DNA from: Sulfuriflexus mobilis | Lineage (GTDB): Bacteria > Pseudomonadota > Gammaproteobacteria > AKS1 | DNA: 64,000 nt | NCBI RefSeq assembly: GCF_003967195.1 | Contig: NZ_AP018725.1 | Span: 1,674,001 to 1,738,000 of the forward strand | Direction: 5' to 3' | Shown here: in pieces, positions 32,127 to 41,042 of the stretch | Numbering within the stretch: position 1 is the first letter of the stretch | Layout of the letters: each line of letters begins with the position of its first letter | Position numbers and translations under genes: made by a program | The notes under the pieces: model-generated | Databases searched by the model: none | What the model saw: the letters and a program-made list of their open reading frames with translations, nothing else | What the model was told of the DNA's origin: nothing

Positions 32127-33260
32127 TTATTGCCACCAGCGTTTTTTATCACTCTTGTCTGTTTTTCGTAATTGCTCATAGAGTGATTTTTCTTCTGCCG
32201 AAAGCCGTTCTGGAATGTGAACCTGTATACGTATATTGATATCGCCGTGCATTTTGGCACCGAATACCGGCAGGCCTTTACCCTTCAGACGCAGAACCTC
32301 ATCGGGTTGCGTACCTGCCGGCACGGTAACTTCAACGGAACCCTCCAGGGTGGGGATATTAAGTTTGGTCCCCAATACGGCGTCTGTGATCGCGATGGTC
32401 TCCATTCGCCATAAATCGGCACCGAGTCGTTCAAAGCGCGGATCGCGTTTACTCCTGACAATGACATAAAGATCGCCCGGCTGGCCGCCCGCCTCGGGGC
32501 TGGGCAAGCCGTGCCCGGGGATACGCAGGGCAGTCCCTTCATCGACACCGGCGGGGATCGTAACTTTGAGCTTATCGTCTTTTTCTATTTCACCCCGCCC
32601 TTTACATGTTTCGCAGGGATGATCAATAAAGGTCCCCTGGCCATGACAGACGGGACAAATGGCTATCTGTTGGAAACTGATCGTGCCCTTTTCCTTGGTC
32701 TCCCGCCGGGTCGTCACCTGCTTGCCACTGCCACCGCAGGCCTCGCATTGTCGTGGCTCAGTGCCCGGTTGTGAGCGTGTGCCATGACAATCAGGACAGC
32801 TCATCGGGCGGGTAAAGTGTACGGTTTCATCGCCACCGCTATTTACCTTTTCCAGTGGGATGGTCAGCCTGACTTCCAGATCACTGCCCCTGGCGGGCCC
32901 TGCCGGGCGCCGGTGACGGCCAAAGAAACTGTCAAACAGGCCGCCACCTCTCCCCAGGTCAAAGCCAAAACCCATGTCGCCGAAGATGTCGCCAAAATCG
33001 ATGCCGGAAAACAGGTCCTCGGCGGAGAAACCGGCTACGCCGGCAAAACCTCGTGCATCATAGTCGGCGCGTTTTTTTGGATCGGAGAGAATGGCATAGG
33101 CCTCGGCAATTTCCTTAAAGCGTGTCTCGGCATCGGGGGACTTGTTGCGATCAGGGTGATATTTTAACGCCAGTTCGCGGAAGGCATTCTTGATTGCCTT
33201 GGCGTCCGCATCGCGTGAAACACCGAGTACTTCATAGTAATCACGCTGTTCAGCGACCAT
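32127..33260 (-). CDS. dnaJ: DnaJ-type co-chaperone (accessory)
   Basis: The 377-residue type-I J-protein has a J domain with HPD (ELALKYHPDRNK, about 28-39). A Gly/Phe-rich segment at about 80-115 precedes four zinc-binding CxxCxGxG repeats (CPDCHGT, CEACGGSG, CPVCHGQG, CETCKGRG, about 150-225), followed by substrate-binding C-terminal domains. It is 8 bp downstream of dnaK. The hsp20-dnaK-dnaJ order without grpE differs from the housekeeping grpE-dnaK-dnaJ cluster, so I regard this as an accessory stress module. Confidence 0.88.
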   Translation of the reverse strand: MVAEQRDYYEVLGVSRDADAKAIKNAFRELALKYHPDRNKSPDAETRFKEIAEAYAILSDPKKRADYDARGFAGVAGFSAEDLFSGIDFGDIFGDMGFGFDLGRGGGLFDSFFGRHRRPAGPARGSDLEVRLTIPLEKVNSGGDETVHFTRPMSCPDCHGTRSQPGTEPRQCEACGGSGKQVTTRRETKEKGTISFQQIAICPVCHGQGTFIDHPCETCKGRGEIEKDDKLKVTIPAGVDEGTALRIPGHGLPSPEAGGQPGDLYVIVRSKRDPRFERLGADLWRMETIAITDAVLGTKLNIPTLEGSVEVTVPAGTQPDEVLRLKGKGLPVFGAKMHGDINIRIQVHIPERLSAEEKSLYEQLRKTDKSDKKRWWQ

Positions 33261-33268
33261 GAGTGATC

Positions 33269-35146
33269 TTAACTGGTCTCGGTGTAGTCCGCATCAACCA
33301 CCTTACCACGCGGACCGGCGCCGGAGGGTTTTGCCTCACCGCCCGCCCCACTCATGTCCGGCGCCTCATGGTAGGAATAGGGGCCTGATTTTGGCGCCTC
33401 GGGTGACTGCGAATAAACGGCGGTACCGGCCTCGCGGATGACCTTTTCAAGTTCGTCGGCACGTTGAGAGGCCAGTTCGGCATCACGGGCAGTAATGGCC
33501 TCACGTGTTTCACGCAACCGCTCTTCCAGACGATTGACGAGTTCTTCGCTCAATTTGTCACTGAATTCTGCTAACAGCTTTTCTGCCTGGTAACACATGC
33601 TGTCAGCCGTGTTAAGTTTATCGGCCTCTTCACGTCGTTTTTTATCCTGCTCGGCATATTTTTCCGCCTCATCGATAAAATGCTGCTTCTCATCATCAGA
33701 AAGTCGTGTCGAACCGGTAATGCTGATGGACTGGGATTTGCCGGTGACCTGGTCCTTGGCCGTGACATTCAGAATACCGTTGGAGTCTATGTCGAAAGTA
33801 ACATCGATCTTCGGTATGCCGCGCGGTGCCGGTACCAGTCCTTCAAGGTTGAATTCACCAAGGCTGGTATTATCGCGCGCCATTGGCCTTTCACCCTGAT
33901 AAACATGGATGGTCACGGCGGTTTGCATATCGGCCGCGGTGGTAAAGGTTTCGGTATGTTTCACCGGGATAGGGGAATTACGCGCAATCAGCGATGTTGC
34001 GACCCCGCCAAGGGTCTCTACACCCAGCGTGAGCGGTGTCACATCAACCAGGACAATATCCCCCACCTCGCCACTCAGCACACCGGCCTGAATGGCGGCA
34101 CCGCTGGCCACGCACTCCATCGGGTCGACACCCATTTCGGCTTTACGACCAAACAGGTCTTCAAAATATTTTCGTACCACAGGCATGCGTGTCGGCCCGC
34201 CGACAAAGACAATCCGGTCGATATCTTTTGCAACAACTCCGGCGTCCTTTAAGGCCTGCTCGATAGGGCCCCGGCAACGTTGCACGACGGCGTTCACCTG
34301 CCGTTCAAGTTCGGTGCGCGTCAGGTCCATTTCAAGATGCTTCGGTTGACCACCCGCCGCGGTGAGGTACGGCAGACTGATGTGCGTGGTCGTGCTGGTC
34401 GAGAGTTCAATCTTGGCCATCTCGGCCGCTTCCTTGAGTCGGGCGGCAGCTTTTACATCGGAACGAACATCTACACCGATCTCGGCATTAAATTTTTCAG
34501 CCAGGTAGTTAAGCAGGTTCTCATCCATGTCTGTCCCACCCAACTGGGTATCCCCACTGGTCGCTTTAACCTCAAACACGCCCTTGCCAAACTCCATGAT
34601 CGTGACATCGAGTGTGCCACCACCAAAATCAATTACCGCGATGCGTAATTCCTCACCCGCCCGGTCAAGTCCATAGGCCAGTGATGCCGCGGTGGGTTCA
34701 TTCACCAGGCGTGCCACTTCAAGACCGGCAATACGACAGGCATCTTTGGTTGCGCTACGTTGATTATCATCAAAGTAGGCAGGGACGGTGACCACTGCCT
34801 TTTCAACTGGTTCACCCAAAAAGGCTTCCGCATCACGCTTGATTTTTTGTAGAAGAAAGGCAGAAAGCTGTTCAGGTGAAAATGATTTATCGCGTAGTTG
34901 AAATTGTTTACGTTGCCCCATGCTCCGTTTGAAGGCCGTTGCGGTTCCCTCGGGGTTGGCTGCGGCTTGACGCCGGGCGGGCTCACCGGTCAGGGTCTGG
35001 CCATCAGCGGTAATCGCCACATAACTGGGGAAGGCCTTGCCACCAAGGCTGATCCCCTCGGCACTGGGTATGATCACAGGCCGGCCGCCACGCAAAACGG
35101 CAGCCGCCGAGTTTGATGTCCCCAGGTCAATGCCGATGATCGCCAT
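33269..35146 (-). CDS. dnaK: DnaK-type Hsp70 chaperone (accessory)
   Basis: The 625-residue Hsp70 has the N-terminal ATPase signature [34 protein letters not shown] and [18 protein letters not shown]. The linker is [14 protein letters not shown] at about residue 370, and the helical lid ends in a [13 protein letters not shown] tail. It deviates from E. coli DnaK in the first strands ([20 protein letters not shown]), as in secondary DnaKs. A strong terminator lies between hsp20 and this gene, so read-through or its own promoter at about 35150-35180 is needed. Confidence 0.9.
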   Translation of the reverse strand: MAIIGIDLGTSNSAAAVLRGGRPVIIPSAEGISLGGKAFPSYVAITADGQTLTGEPARRQAAANPEGTATAFKRSMGQRKQFQLRDKSFSPEQLSAFLLQKIKRDAEAFLGEPVEKAVVTVPAYFDDNQRSATKDACRIAGLEVARLVNEPTAASLAYGLDRAGEELRIAVIDFGGGTLDVTIMEFGKGVFEVKATSGDTQLGGTDMDENLLNYLAEKFNAEIGVDVRSDVKAAARLKEAAEMAKIELSTSTTTHISLPYLTAAGGQPKHLEMDLTRTELERQVNAVVQRCRGPIEQALKDAGVVAKDIDRIVFVGGPTRMPVVRKYFEDLFGRKAEMGVDPMECVASGAAIQAGVLSGEVGDIVLVDVTPLTLGVETLGGVATSLIARNSPIPVKHTETFTTAADMQTAVTIHVYQGERPMARDNTSLGEFNLEGLVPAPRGIPKIDVTFDIDSNGILNVTAKDQVTGKSQSISITGSTRLSDDEKQHFIDEAEKYAEQDKKRREEADKLNTADSMCYQAEKLLAEFSDKLSEELVNRLEERLRETREAITARDAELASQRADELEKVIREAGTAVYSQSPEAPKSGPYSYHEAPDMSGAGGEAKPSGAGPRGKVVDADYTETS

Positions 35147-35186
35147 CTACTTCTCCTTCACTTATTCTTACTATATAAACGAAAAA

Positions 35187-35218
35187 CCGATGCCCGGCCT
35201 AAACAAACCGGGCATCGG
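35187..35218 (-). terminator. Terminator or attenuator between hsp20 and dnaK
   Basis: An 11-bp perfect stem CCGATGCCCGG / CCGGGCATCGG with a 10-base loop, followed on the minus strand by TTTTTC. It lies 12 bp after the hsp20 stop and about 40 bp before dnaK, and so would uncouple abundant Hsp20 from DnaK/DnaJ expression. Confidence 0.88.
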
Positions 35219-35230
35219 GAGGTAAAGACT

Positions 35231-35740
35231 TTACTCCACCTTAATGGTGTGTCGCTTTGATTTCTTCAGTTTTGGCAAGGTTAGATTGAGGATGCCGTCC
35301 TTGAACTTGGCCTTGGTCTTCGATTCATCTACATCGGCCGGTAGTGATAGAGTACGTGAATAACTGCCGCGCGACATTTCGCAGCGGTAGTAATCCCCCT
35401 TCTCTTCCTTCTCTTCATGACTGGTCGTGCCTTTGATGGTTACCGTATTTTGGGTAACGGAGATATCGAGGTCCTTTTTATCCACCCCCGGCAGTTCTGC
35501 CTTCACGACAATCTCATTATCGCGCTCAATGACATCGACACTCGGCGTTTTGCCTTCGAATGGCGCCATCGTCTTGGGAAATGATGGCCACTCCATGTGG
35601 AAAGGTCGCAGCCAACCACGTGAGAAGTAATTGTCAAACATCCGTTCCATTTCCTCGAACGGACTCACCCCGCGGGCCGGCTCTACCTTCTGTACCGCCT
35701 GTTCGCTCTTTTTGCTCTCTTTTTTCTCTTCTTTAGCCAT
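35231..35740 (-). CDS. Small heat shock protein Hsp20
   Basis: Alpha-crystallin-domain holdase of 169 residues. A charged Lys/Glu N-terminus (MAKEEKKESKKSEQAVQKVE) is followed by FEEMERMFDNYFSRGWLRPF, an alpha-crystallin domain at about 65-160 (SVDVIERDNEIVVKAELPGV), A-x-F-KDGILNLTLPK, and a C-terminal lysine tail. The ATG at 35740 is preferred because AAGGAGT stands upstream; a longer frame to 35824 lacks a site. It is the first gene of the chaperone module. Confidence 0.93.
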   Translation of the reverse strand: MAKEEKKESKKSEQAVQKVEPARGVSPFEEMERMFDNYFSRGWLRPFHMEWPSFPKTMAPFEGKTPSVDVIERDNEIVVKAELPGVDKKDLDISVTQNTVTIKGTTSHEEKEEKGDYYRCEMSRGSYSRTLSLPADVDESKTKAKFKDGILNLTLPKLKKSKRHTIKVE

Positions 35741-35798
35741 GTCAGACACTCCTTGGTCAATAAATTGCAGTTGCACCAGTAATAACTCATGGATAGCT

Positions 35799-35825
35799 AT
35801 ATGTACGGCCATCCTCGTATTCAAG
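35799..35825 (-). promoter_or_regulatory. Candidate heat-shock or vegetative promoter of hsp20
   Basis: On the minus strand CTTGAAT (35825-35819) is followed after about 12 bases by GTACATAT (35806-35799), a partial match to the sigma-32 consensus. An overlapping TTGACT with TACATA could instead serve sigma-70. The gap upstream of hsp20 (35741-36076) holds this and one tiny frame, nothing else. Confidence 0.3.
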
Positions 35826-35951
35826 TCAAGGGGATACCATGATCTGGATCATCTTTAGGTATGTGAGGCCACATTTACCCCGAGTCCCGGATCACGAGGG
35901 TTTTGGCAGGCATTACTTATGACGCTGCATAACAGACTGAGGAGCTGAAAT

Positions 35952-36056
35952 ATGCTTGGTAATTCAAGAGCATATATTAATACCGGAAAGCGCCTTGCGC
36001 GAAGACGCTGCCGAAAGCCTGAGGTACCGGCCGGGCCGGCGGCGCCATACCGATAA
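35952..36056 (+). CDS. Possible 34-residue basic peptide
   Basis: A short frame MLGNSRAYINTGKRLARRRC, continuing to a Pro/Ala-rich tail, is preceded by GAGGAG at ideal spacing. It lies in the gap between hsp20 and the first dsrC-like gene. There is no homology clue; it may be chance. Confidence 0.25.
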   Translation: MLGNSRAYINTGKRLARRRCRKPEVPAGPAAPYR

Positions 36057-36076
36057 AATAACTAGAAGACGGGCAA

Positions 36077-36418
36077 CTAGAGATCCAGCAGCACCTTGAG
36101 GGGTTTCCGCATACCGGCGATCTTGCAGGCCTGTTGTCCATAGCCATAAGGGAACAAATTATAAACATGTTTGCGTGTGGCCCTGTCAGCACCGGAGTGT
36201 TCCTTCAGTGACTTCAGCACTTTTCTTAACTCGATCACACAACTGGTATGTTCGTAGTGATCACGAACGATCCTGACTATCTGCCAGCGCTCCTCGTTCA
36301 TCTCCAGCGATTCACCTTCGGCGATCTGTAAGGCAACCTCTTCGTTCCACTGTTCCGGCTCGAGGAGGTAGCCTTCATTGTCGGTATCGATGATCTTGCC
36401 AGCATATTCCAATGTCAT
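36077..36418 (-). CDS. DsrC/TusE-like protein, copy 1
   Basis: The 113-residue protein belongs to the TusE/DsrC/DsvC family: GYLLEPEQWNEEVALQIAEGE near the N-terminus and LFPYGYGQQACKIAGMRKPL near the C-terminus. The penultimate CysA of true DsrC and TusE is absent (the protein ends KVLLDL), leaving only the upstream Cys of ACKIAG and another in TSCVIELRK. It therefore cannot make the DsrC trisulfide chemistry in the standard way. It is nearly identical to the copy at 38810 and follows a remnant of dmsBC, so it is one half of a duplication. ATG 36418 is preferred on ribosome-site spacing. Confidence 0.8.
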   Translation of the reverse strand: MTLEYAGKIIDTDNEGYLLEPEQWNEEVALQIAEGESLEMNEERWQIVRIVRDHYEHTSCVIELRKVLKSLKEHSGADRATRKHVYNLFPYGYGQQACKIAGMRKPLKVLLDL

Positions 36419-36430
36419 CATATTCCCCTG

Positions 36431-36539
36431 TTAGTGCGCGTCGGGTACAACACCGGTCTGTGGCATATTGGCCAGGCCGGTTTCGCGGGCGTGTTCCTGA
36501 AAGCCCTTGTTACGCCAGAAAAAGCTCCCGGCATCGTCG
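36431..36539 (-). pseudogene. 3' remnant of dmsBC (duplicate)
   Basis: On the minus strand the last 35 or so codons read MPGAFFWRNKGFQEHARETG and on to VVPDAH plus stop, matching the end of the intact dmsBC gene at 39165 with one change (R for K). The homology stops at about 36539, where it joins a fragment of rep in the opposite orientation. No start or upstream domain remains. Confidence 0.85.
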
Positions 36540-37028
36540 AATGTCCTGGAACTCATCGAGTGGCTGGACCGCCTCGCCAAGCGCCCCAGCATGAGTGATG
36601 CCACACTCGGTGATCTGGTTGCCCGCCTGACCCTGCTCGACATCCTTGATCGTGACGATGAACAAGAAGGCGACCATGTTCACCTCATGACCCTGCATGC
36701 CGCCAAGGGCCTCGAATTCCCACACGTTTATATGGTCGGCATGGAAGAGGATATCCTGTCCCACCGTGTCAGTATCGAGGAAGGTAATATTGAAGAAGAA
36801 CGTCGTCTCGCCTATGTCGGCATTACCCGCGCCCAGCGCACCCTTACCTTCAGTTATGCCGCACGACGTAAGCGCTTTGGTGAAATGATCGCGTGCGAAC
36901 CGAGTCGTTTCCTCGATGAGCTACCGGACGACGTCATTGAACGTGAGGGACAAAATGAAGACCCGGAGGCCGCCCATGCCGAGGCTGAGGCCACACTGAC
37001 TAGCCTGCGTTCGCTTCCGCAAGACTAA
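36540..37028 (+). pseudogene. 3' fragment of rep (duplicate, residues about 505-667)
   Basis: Reads NVLELIEWLDRLAKRPSMSD through RRLAYVGITRAQRTL to the end of Rep, almost identical to 31597-32087. The Walker A half is missing, so it cannot be a helicase. Differences from rep are mostly synonymous (I count about 12 synonymous and 3 replacement changes), and the last residues differ (SLPQD versus SLLQKN). A TTG at 36507 in the fused dmsBC remnant could start a 173-residue protein, but this is doubtful. Confidence 0.85.
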
Positions 37029-37115
37029 TGACACCCGTATTACTGTCCAGTAACCCTCAATAATATACATATATGTATTATGGCTTTATAACCTATATAT
37101 AATAGGGAATTATTG

Positions 37116-37138
37116 ATACACATACGAGTCATGTGTAT
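37116..37138. promoter_or_regulatory. Inverted repeat upstream of the hybrid kinase
   Basis: ATACACAT-N7-ATGTGTAT, about 100 bp before the start, downstream of a TATAAT-like box near 37098. Could be an operator. Confidence 0.35.
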
Positions 37139-37236
37139 ATTATTCTTTACAAGGACGTGTAACGCGCTGAATAAGCGCTGTTACCAGGTAGATGAGCCTG
37201 AGAATCCAGCAGGCTAGAGTTTTCAGCTGAGGTAGT

Positions 37237-38787
37237 ATGAACAGTACAAAAAGTTCAGCAGGTTCATCGATTGATGAAAAAGAACTTATCGAGATCTTTA
37301 ACTACATGGTCGAAGGGATCATTACCATCAATGATCGTGGCAAGATACTCATTTTCAACCATAGCGCAGAAACCATGTTCGGCTATGACTCTAGTGAAGT
37401 CATTGGGAGCAATATAAATATACTGATGCCTGAACCACAAAGATCTAACCATGATAACTACCTCAAGAACTACATTGAAACCGGCATAGCACATATAATC
37501 GGTATAGGCAGAAAAGTTACCGCAGTAAAAAAGAATGGGGAAAAGTTTCCTATTCATCTTTCAGTAACCGAGTATCCATCCAAAAAAGAAGGCGAACGCT
37601 GGTTTATTGGCTCACTTCTCGATATCAGTCAACAAGTAAAACAGGAGGAACAATTACGCCGCAGCATGAAAATGGATGCCTTGGGTAAATTAACCGGTGG
37701 CATCTCACATGATTACAATAATATGCTCGGTATTATTATTGGTTATTCCGAAATTCTGTCACGAATACTGAAGGACGAACCAAAACCACTTGAGTATGTA
37801 GAGACCATTCGTCATGCTGCCCAGCGTGGCAGCGACTTGACGCGTAAACTATTATCGTTTTCCAGTGATAAACCCTTCAGCAGCGAAGTTGTCATCATTA
37901 ATGACTTGCTCAATGATGACTATAAAATGCTAAAGAAGACACTCACTGCAAATATTCAACTAACGCTCAAGCTTGAAAAGGACCTCTGGCCGGTGTTGGT
38001 AGACAAGGGCTGCCTTGAAGATGCCATTCTAAATATGAGCATCAATGCCATGCATGCCATGCCTGAAGGGGGTAAACTGGATTTTGCCACATCGAACGCT
38101 GAAATAGGCCCAATTGATGCACAGGTATTAAATATTGATAGCGGTGAATATGTTAAGCTTGCTATATGCGACACCGGCATTGGCATGAACGAAGAAATAC
38201 TATCCCACGTCTTTGACCCTTTCTATACCACCAAGAATGAAAAAGGTACGGGCCTAGGACTTAGCCAGGTATATGGATTTGTTAACAATGCAGGAGGGAC
38301 GATTCGTGTTTACTCTGAACCGGGGAAAGGAAGTTGTTTTTCCATATATTTCCCGAAATACGTGGAAAGAACAGACAATATAAAACCAATCAGCAACAAT
38401 GCAAGAGATGAAACACTGCCTCACCCCCCGGCGACAATATTAGTTGTCGACGATGAGCCCGATCTAAACAATCTTACCTGTACCATACTCAGGGCAGATG
38501 GTTATAGCGTTTTCAGTGCCGCCAACGCGAAACAGGCACTGACTATCTTAGAAAATAGGCATATAGACCTGGTTATCAGTGATGTGATCATGCCGCAGAC
38601 AGATGGCTTTGAGTTGGCGCATTATATTAAAAACACATACCCCAATATAAAAATCCAGTTATGTAGTGGCTTTGCCGAGAACAGAGGGAAAACTGTTACC
38701 GATGAGGACTTGTACAAAAAAATTCTACTCAAGCCTTTTATGACCAAGGAACTACTGGCGCGAGTCAAAGAAGTACTGGAAGAGTAA
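37237..38787 (+). CDS. PAS-domain hybrid histidine kinase with receiver
   Basis: Cytosolic 516-residue protein. An N-terminal PAS domain (NYMVEGIITINDRGKILIFN, FGYDSSEVIG, about 12-130) is followed by a HisKA domain with the acceptor His in GGISHDYNNMLGIIIGYSE at about 150-168. The HATPase domain has LNMSINAMHAMPEGG, CDTGIGM and GTGLGLSQVYGF. A C-terminal receiver runs from about 395 with VVDDEPDLNN and the phospho-Asp in LVISDVIMPQTDGFE. No output domain exists, so an Hpt partner and a second regulator are implied. The gene is AT-richer than its neighbours and lies between the two duplicate arms. Confidence 0.9.
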   Translation: MNSTKSSAGSSIDEKELIEIFNYMVEGIITINDRGKILIFNHSAETMFGYDSSEVIGSNINILMPEPQRSNHDNYLKNYIETGIAHIIGIGRKVTAVKKNGEKFPIHLSVTEYPSKKEGERWFIGSLLDISQQVKQEEQLRRSMKMDALGKLTGGISHDYNNMLGIIIGYSEILSRILKDEPKPLEYVETIRHAAQRGSDLTRKLLSFSSDKPFSSEVVIINDLLNDDYKMLKKTLTANIQLTLKLEKDLWPVLVDKGCLEDAILNMSINAMHAMPEGGKLDFATSNAEIGPIDAQVLNIDSGEYVKLAICDTGIGMNEEILSHVFDPFYTTKNEKGTGLGLSQVYGFVNNAGGTIRVYSEPGKGSCFSIYFPKYVERTDNIKPISNNARDETLPHPPATILVVDDEPDLNNLTCTILRADGYSVFSAANAKQALTILENRHIDLVISDVIMPQTDGFELAHYIKNTYPNIKIQLCSGFAENRGKTVTDEDLYKKILLKPFMTKELLARVKEVLEE

Positions 38788-38809
38788 ATACAAATAGCTT
38801 ACTTCACTA

Positions 38810-39151
38810 TCAAAGGTCGAGTAATACCTTGAGAGGCTTTCGCATGCCGGCAATCTTACAGGCCTGCTGACCATAACCGTAAGGGAAAAGTTGATAAACA
38901 TGCTTGCGCGTGGCCTTATCCGTACCGGATTGCTCTTTCAGTGACTTCAGCACTTTCCTCAGCTCAATCACGCAACTGGTATACTCGTAGTGATCACGAA
39001 CGATCCTGACTATCTGCCAGCGATCCTCTGTCATCTCGAGTGACTCACCTTCAGCAATCTGTAAGGCAACCTCTTCGTTCCATTGTTCCGGCTCAAGAAG
39101 ATAACCTTCATTGTCGGTATCGATGGTCTTGCCTGCATATTCCAATATCAT
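38810..39151 (-). CDS. DsrC/TusE-like protein, copy 2, last gene of the nitrate operon
   Basis: The 113-residue homologue of the protein at 36077 differs at about ten positions (MILEYAGKTIDTDN, TEDRW, KEQSGTDKATRKHVYQLF). It again ends ACKIAGMRKPLKVLLDL without the C-terminal CysA. It starts 13 bp after dmsBC, so it is transcribed with nirB-nirD-nasA-dmsBC. The family normally moves sulfur or senses sulfur state; a link to nitrate reduction is inferred from position only. Confidence 0.85.
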   Translation of the reverse strand: MILEYAGKTIDTDNEGYLLEPEQWNEEVALQIAEGESLEMTEDRWQIVRIVRDHYEYTSCVIELRKVLKSLKEQSGTDKATRKHVYQLFPYGYGQQACKIAGMRKPLKVLLDL

Positions 39152-39164
39152 AATATCTCTCATG

Positions 39165-41024
39165 TTAATGTGCATCCGGTACAACACCGGTCTGTGGCAT
39201 ATTGGCCAGGCCGGTTTCGCGTGCGTGTTCCTGAAAGCCCTTATTCTTCCAGAAGAAGGCGCCCGGCATCGTCGTCGGTATCACCAGCACATAAAATAAT
39301 GCCCTGCCGATCACTGCTGTTATTAGTATGCTGGCGGCTATGAATGTCCAGGCGACCAGACCCGCGACACCGGAAAGCCCGGCAAGGCTGATGCCGGCTA
39401 CCGCCAGCACACTCAGGGCAAGACCGGCATTTCGCAACCGATAGGTGTTGCCGAATGTCGTTGTCTGTTCGTAGTGTGAGGCGGCCCCTTCCCCACCTTG
39501 CTTGTGCATGTCACCCGCTTGACGCCAGAGGCCTGTCGCTTCGATAAGCAGGCCAATCAACATGGGCATGCTCAGGACCTGCAGGAGAGGGACATAATCG
39601 TGGCCGGCGGCCTGTTCCAGTGCGGCAAACACGAGCCCGGCGGCAAGTGGGCCGAGCACCAGCATGCTGCCGTAGAAGCTGCTCAGCACCTGCCAGTGGT
39701 TCCAGAACGGGCGTGCCTGGATGCGGTAGATCTTGTGCATAAAGTACAGTGCCACCGGCCCGGCCACGAGCGCCATCCATCCACTTGCCGTGCGCAGCGC
39801 CTCAACAAAGCCTTCGGGCAACCAGAGCAGACCCGGAAACAGGGTCATCAGGGTATAGGCACCGAGCAGGTTGTAAAATACGGCAATCGCGGCCACCTCG
39901 CGACTCACGGGTGAGTAACGCAGGTTATTAAAGGCACGGTAAAAACGCTGCGGTTTACCCAGATGCATGGTCGACAGAAACAATGCCAGTGTCTCCAGTC
40001 CAAGCAAGGCCAGTAACATAACCGGGAAACCGATCGGGTGTGCCTCGACACTGAGTTGTTGCAGGCCAAACATTGGGCCGAGGAACAGAACCGCAAAGGC
40101 ACCGACCACGGCCTGTGAGATAAGCGTGAAGATCACGAGTGGGTCTTCACGTGAGCGTAGCTTGCGCAGGTTCCACTCACGGCCCTTGCCGGTATCATGT
40201 ACCTTGGTATGAAACTCGCCCCTGCCCTGCTCATCGCGCTCATAACGGATCGGCATGCTGTCGGTGCGGGTCATCTCGCGTGGCAGACTTTTTTTCTGCT
40301 GGAAACGGATATTCGGCTGCGTGATCGCCGGCGTTGGGAAACCAGGGATGGTTGTCGACAGCTGATCCCGGTTTTCCGGACGGGTTTCGATAATACCGAA
40401 GTCCAGTGCACCGGCAAGACAGGCCGAGGCACAGGCGGGCTTCAGACCCACCTCAAGCCGGTCGACACACATGTTGCACTTTTCCACATGGCCCTTGACC
40501 GGATCCAGTTGTGGTGCGTTGTAGGGACAGACCCAGGTGCAATAGCCACAGCCAAAACAGATATCCGGGTCCTGGAGCACGGCGCCGTACTCGGCGAATT
40601 TGGTATAGGCACGGGTTGGGCAACCCTTCAGGCAGACCGGGTCATCGCAGTGGTTACAGGCCATGGAGATGTTCATGCGGTGATAATCCGGCCAGGTGCC
40701 ACCTTCTACGTACCCAACAGAACGGAAGGCCACGTGCGGTGACAGGTCGTTCTTTTCACTGCAGGCCGATTCACAGGCATGGCAGGCGATGCAATGATCC
40801 GCATTAAAGTAAAAACCGTGCTGCTTGTAGCGATTCGGGTTATCACTGACACCGCCATCGCCATTAATGTTCAGGCTCTTGCCTGCCAGTTCACTATCTG
40901 CCGTGACCAGGGTGATGGCTTTGCCGTAACGATTTTTTTGTGGTGCCTCAACCTGCGGGACGCGGGCATAATCCGGTTCATCATCACGGACCTTGAAGGC
41001 GCGGGTTTGGGTTTTATCCAGCAT
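39165..41024 (-). CDS. Fused DmsB/DmsC-type electron-transfer and membrane-anchor subunit
   Basis: The 619-residue fusion has an N-terminal half with four [4Fe-4S] binding clusters of Cys: CIACHACESAC, CNHCDDPVCLKGC, CFGCGYCTWVCP and CNMCVDRLEVGLKPACASAC (about 75-210). The C-terminal half (about 300-600) has roughly eight transmembrane helices of the DmsC/NrfD-like anchor type. It lies 18 bp after nasA, so it most likely passes electrons from the quinol pool to the nitrate reductase. The last 35 codons are duplicated at 36431-36539. Confidence 0.88.
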   Translation of the reverse strand: MLDKTQTRAFKVRDDEPDYARVPQVEAPQKNRYGKAITLVTADSELAGKSLNINGDGGVSDNPNRYKQHGFYFNADHCIACHACESACSEKNDLSPHVAFRSVGYVEGGTWPDYHRMNISMACNHCDDPVCLKGCPTRAYTKFAEYGAVLQDPDICFGCGYCTWVCPYNAPQLDPVKGHVEKCNMCVDRLEVGLKPACASACLAGALDFGIIETRPENRDQLSTTIPGFPTPAITQPNIRFQQKKSLPREMTRTDSMPIRYERDEQGRGEFHTKVHDTGKGREWNLRKLRSREDPLVIFTLISQAVVGAFAVLFLGPMFGLQQLSVEAHPIGFPVMLLALLGLETLALFLSTMHLGKPQRFYRAFNNLRYSPVSREVAAIAVFYNLLGAYTLMTLFPGLLWLPEGFVEALRTASGWMALVAGPVALYFMHKIYRIQARPFWNHWQVLSSFYGSMLVLGPLAAGLVFAALEQAAGHDYVPLLQVLSMPMLIGLLIEATGLWRQAGDMHKQGGEGAASHYEQTTTFGNTYRLRNAGLALSVLAVAGISLAGLSGVAGLVAWTFIAASILITAVIGRALFYVLVIPTTMPGAFFWKNKGFQEHARETGLANMPQTGVVPDAH

Positions 41025-41042
41025 TATTCACTCTCACCTGCT

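Noticed and set aside
35741-35824. N-terminal extension of Hsp20
   Set aside because: The extension has no ribosome site, and the ATG at 35740 has AAGGAGT at correct spacing.
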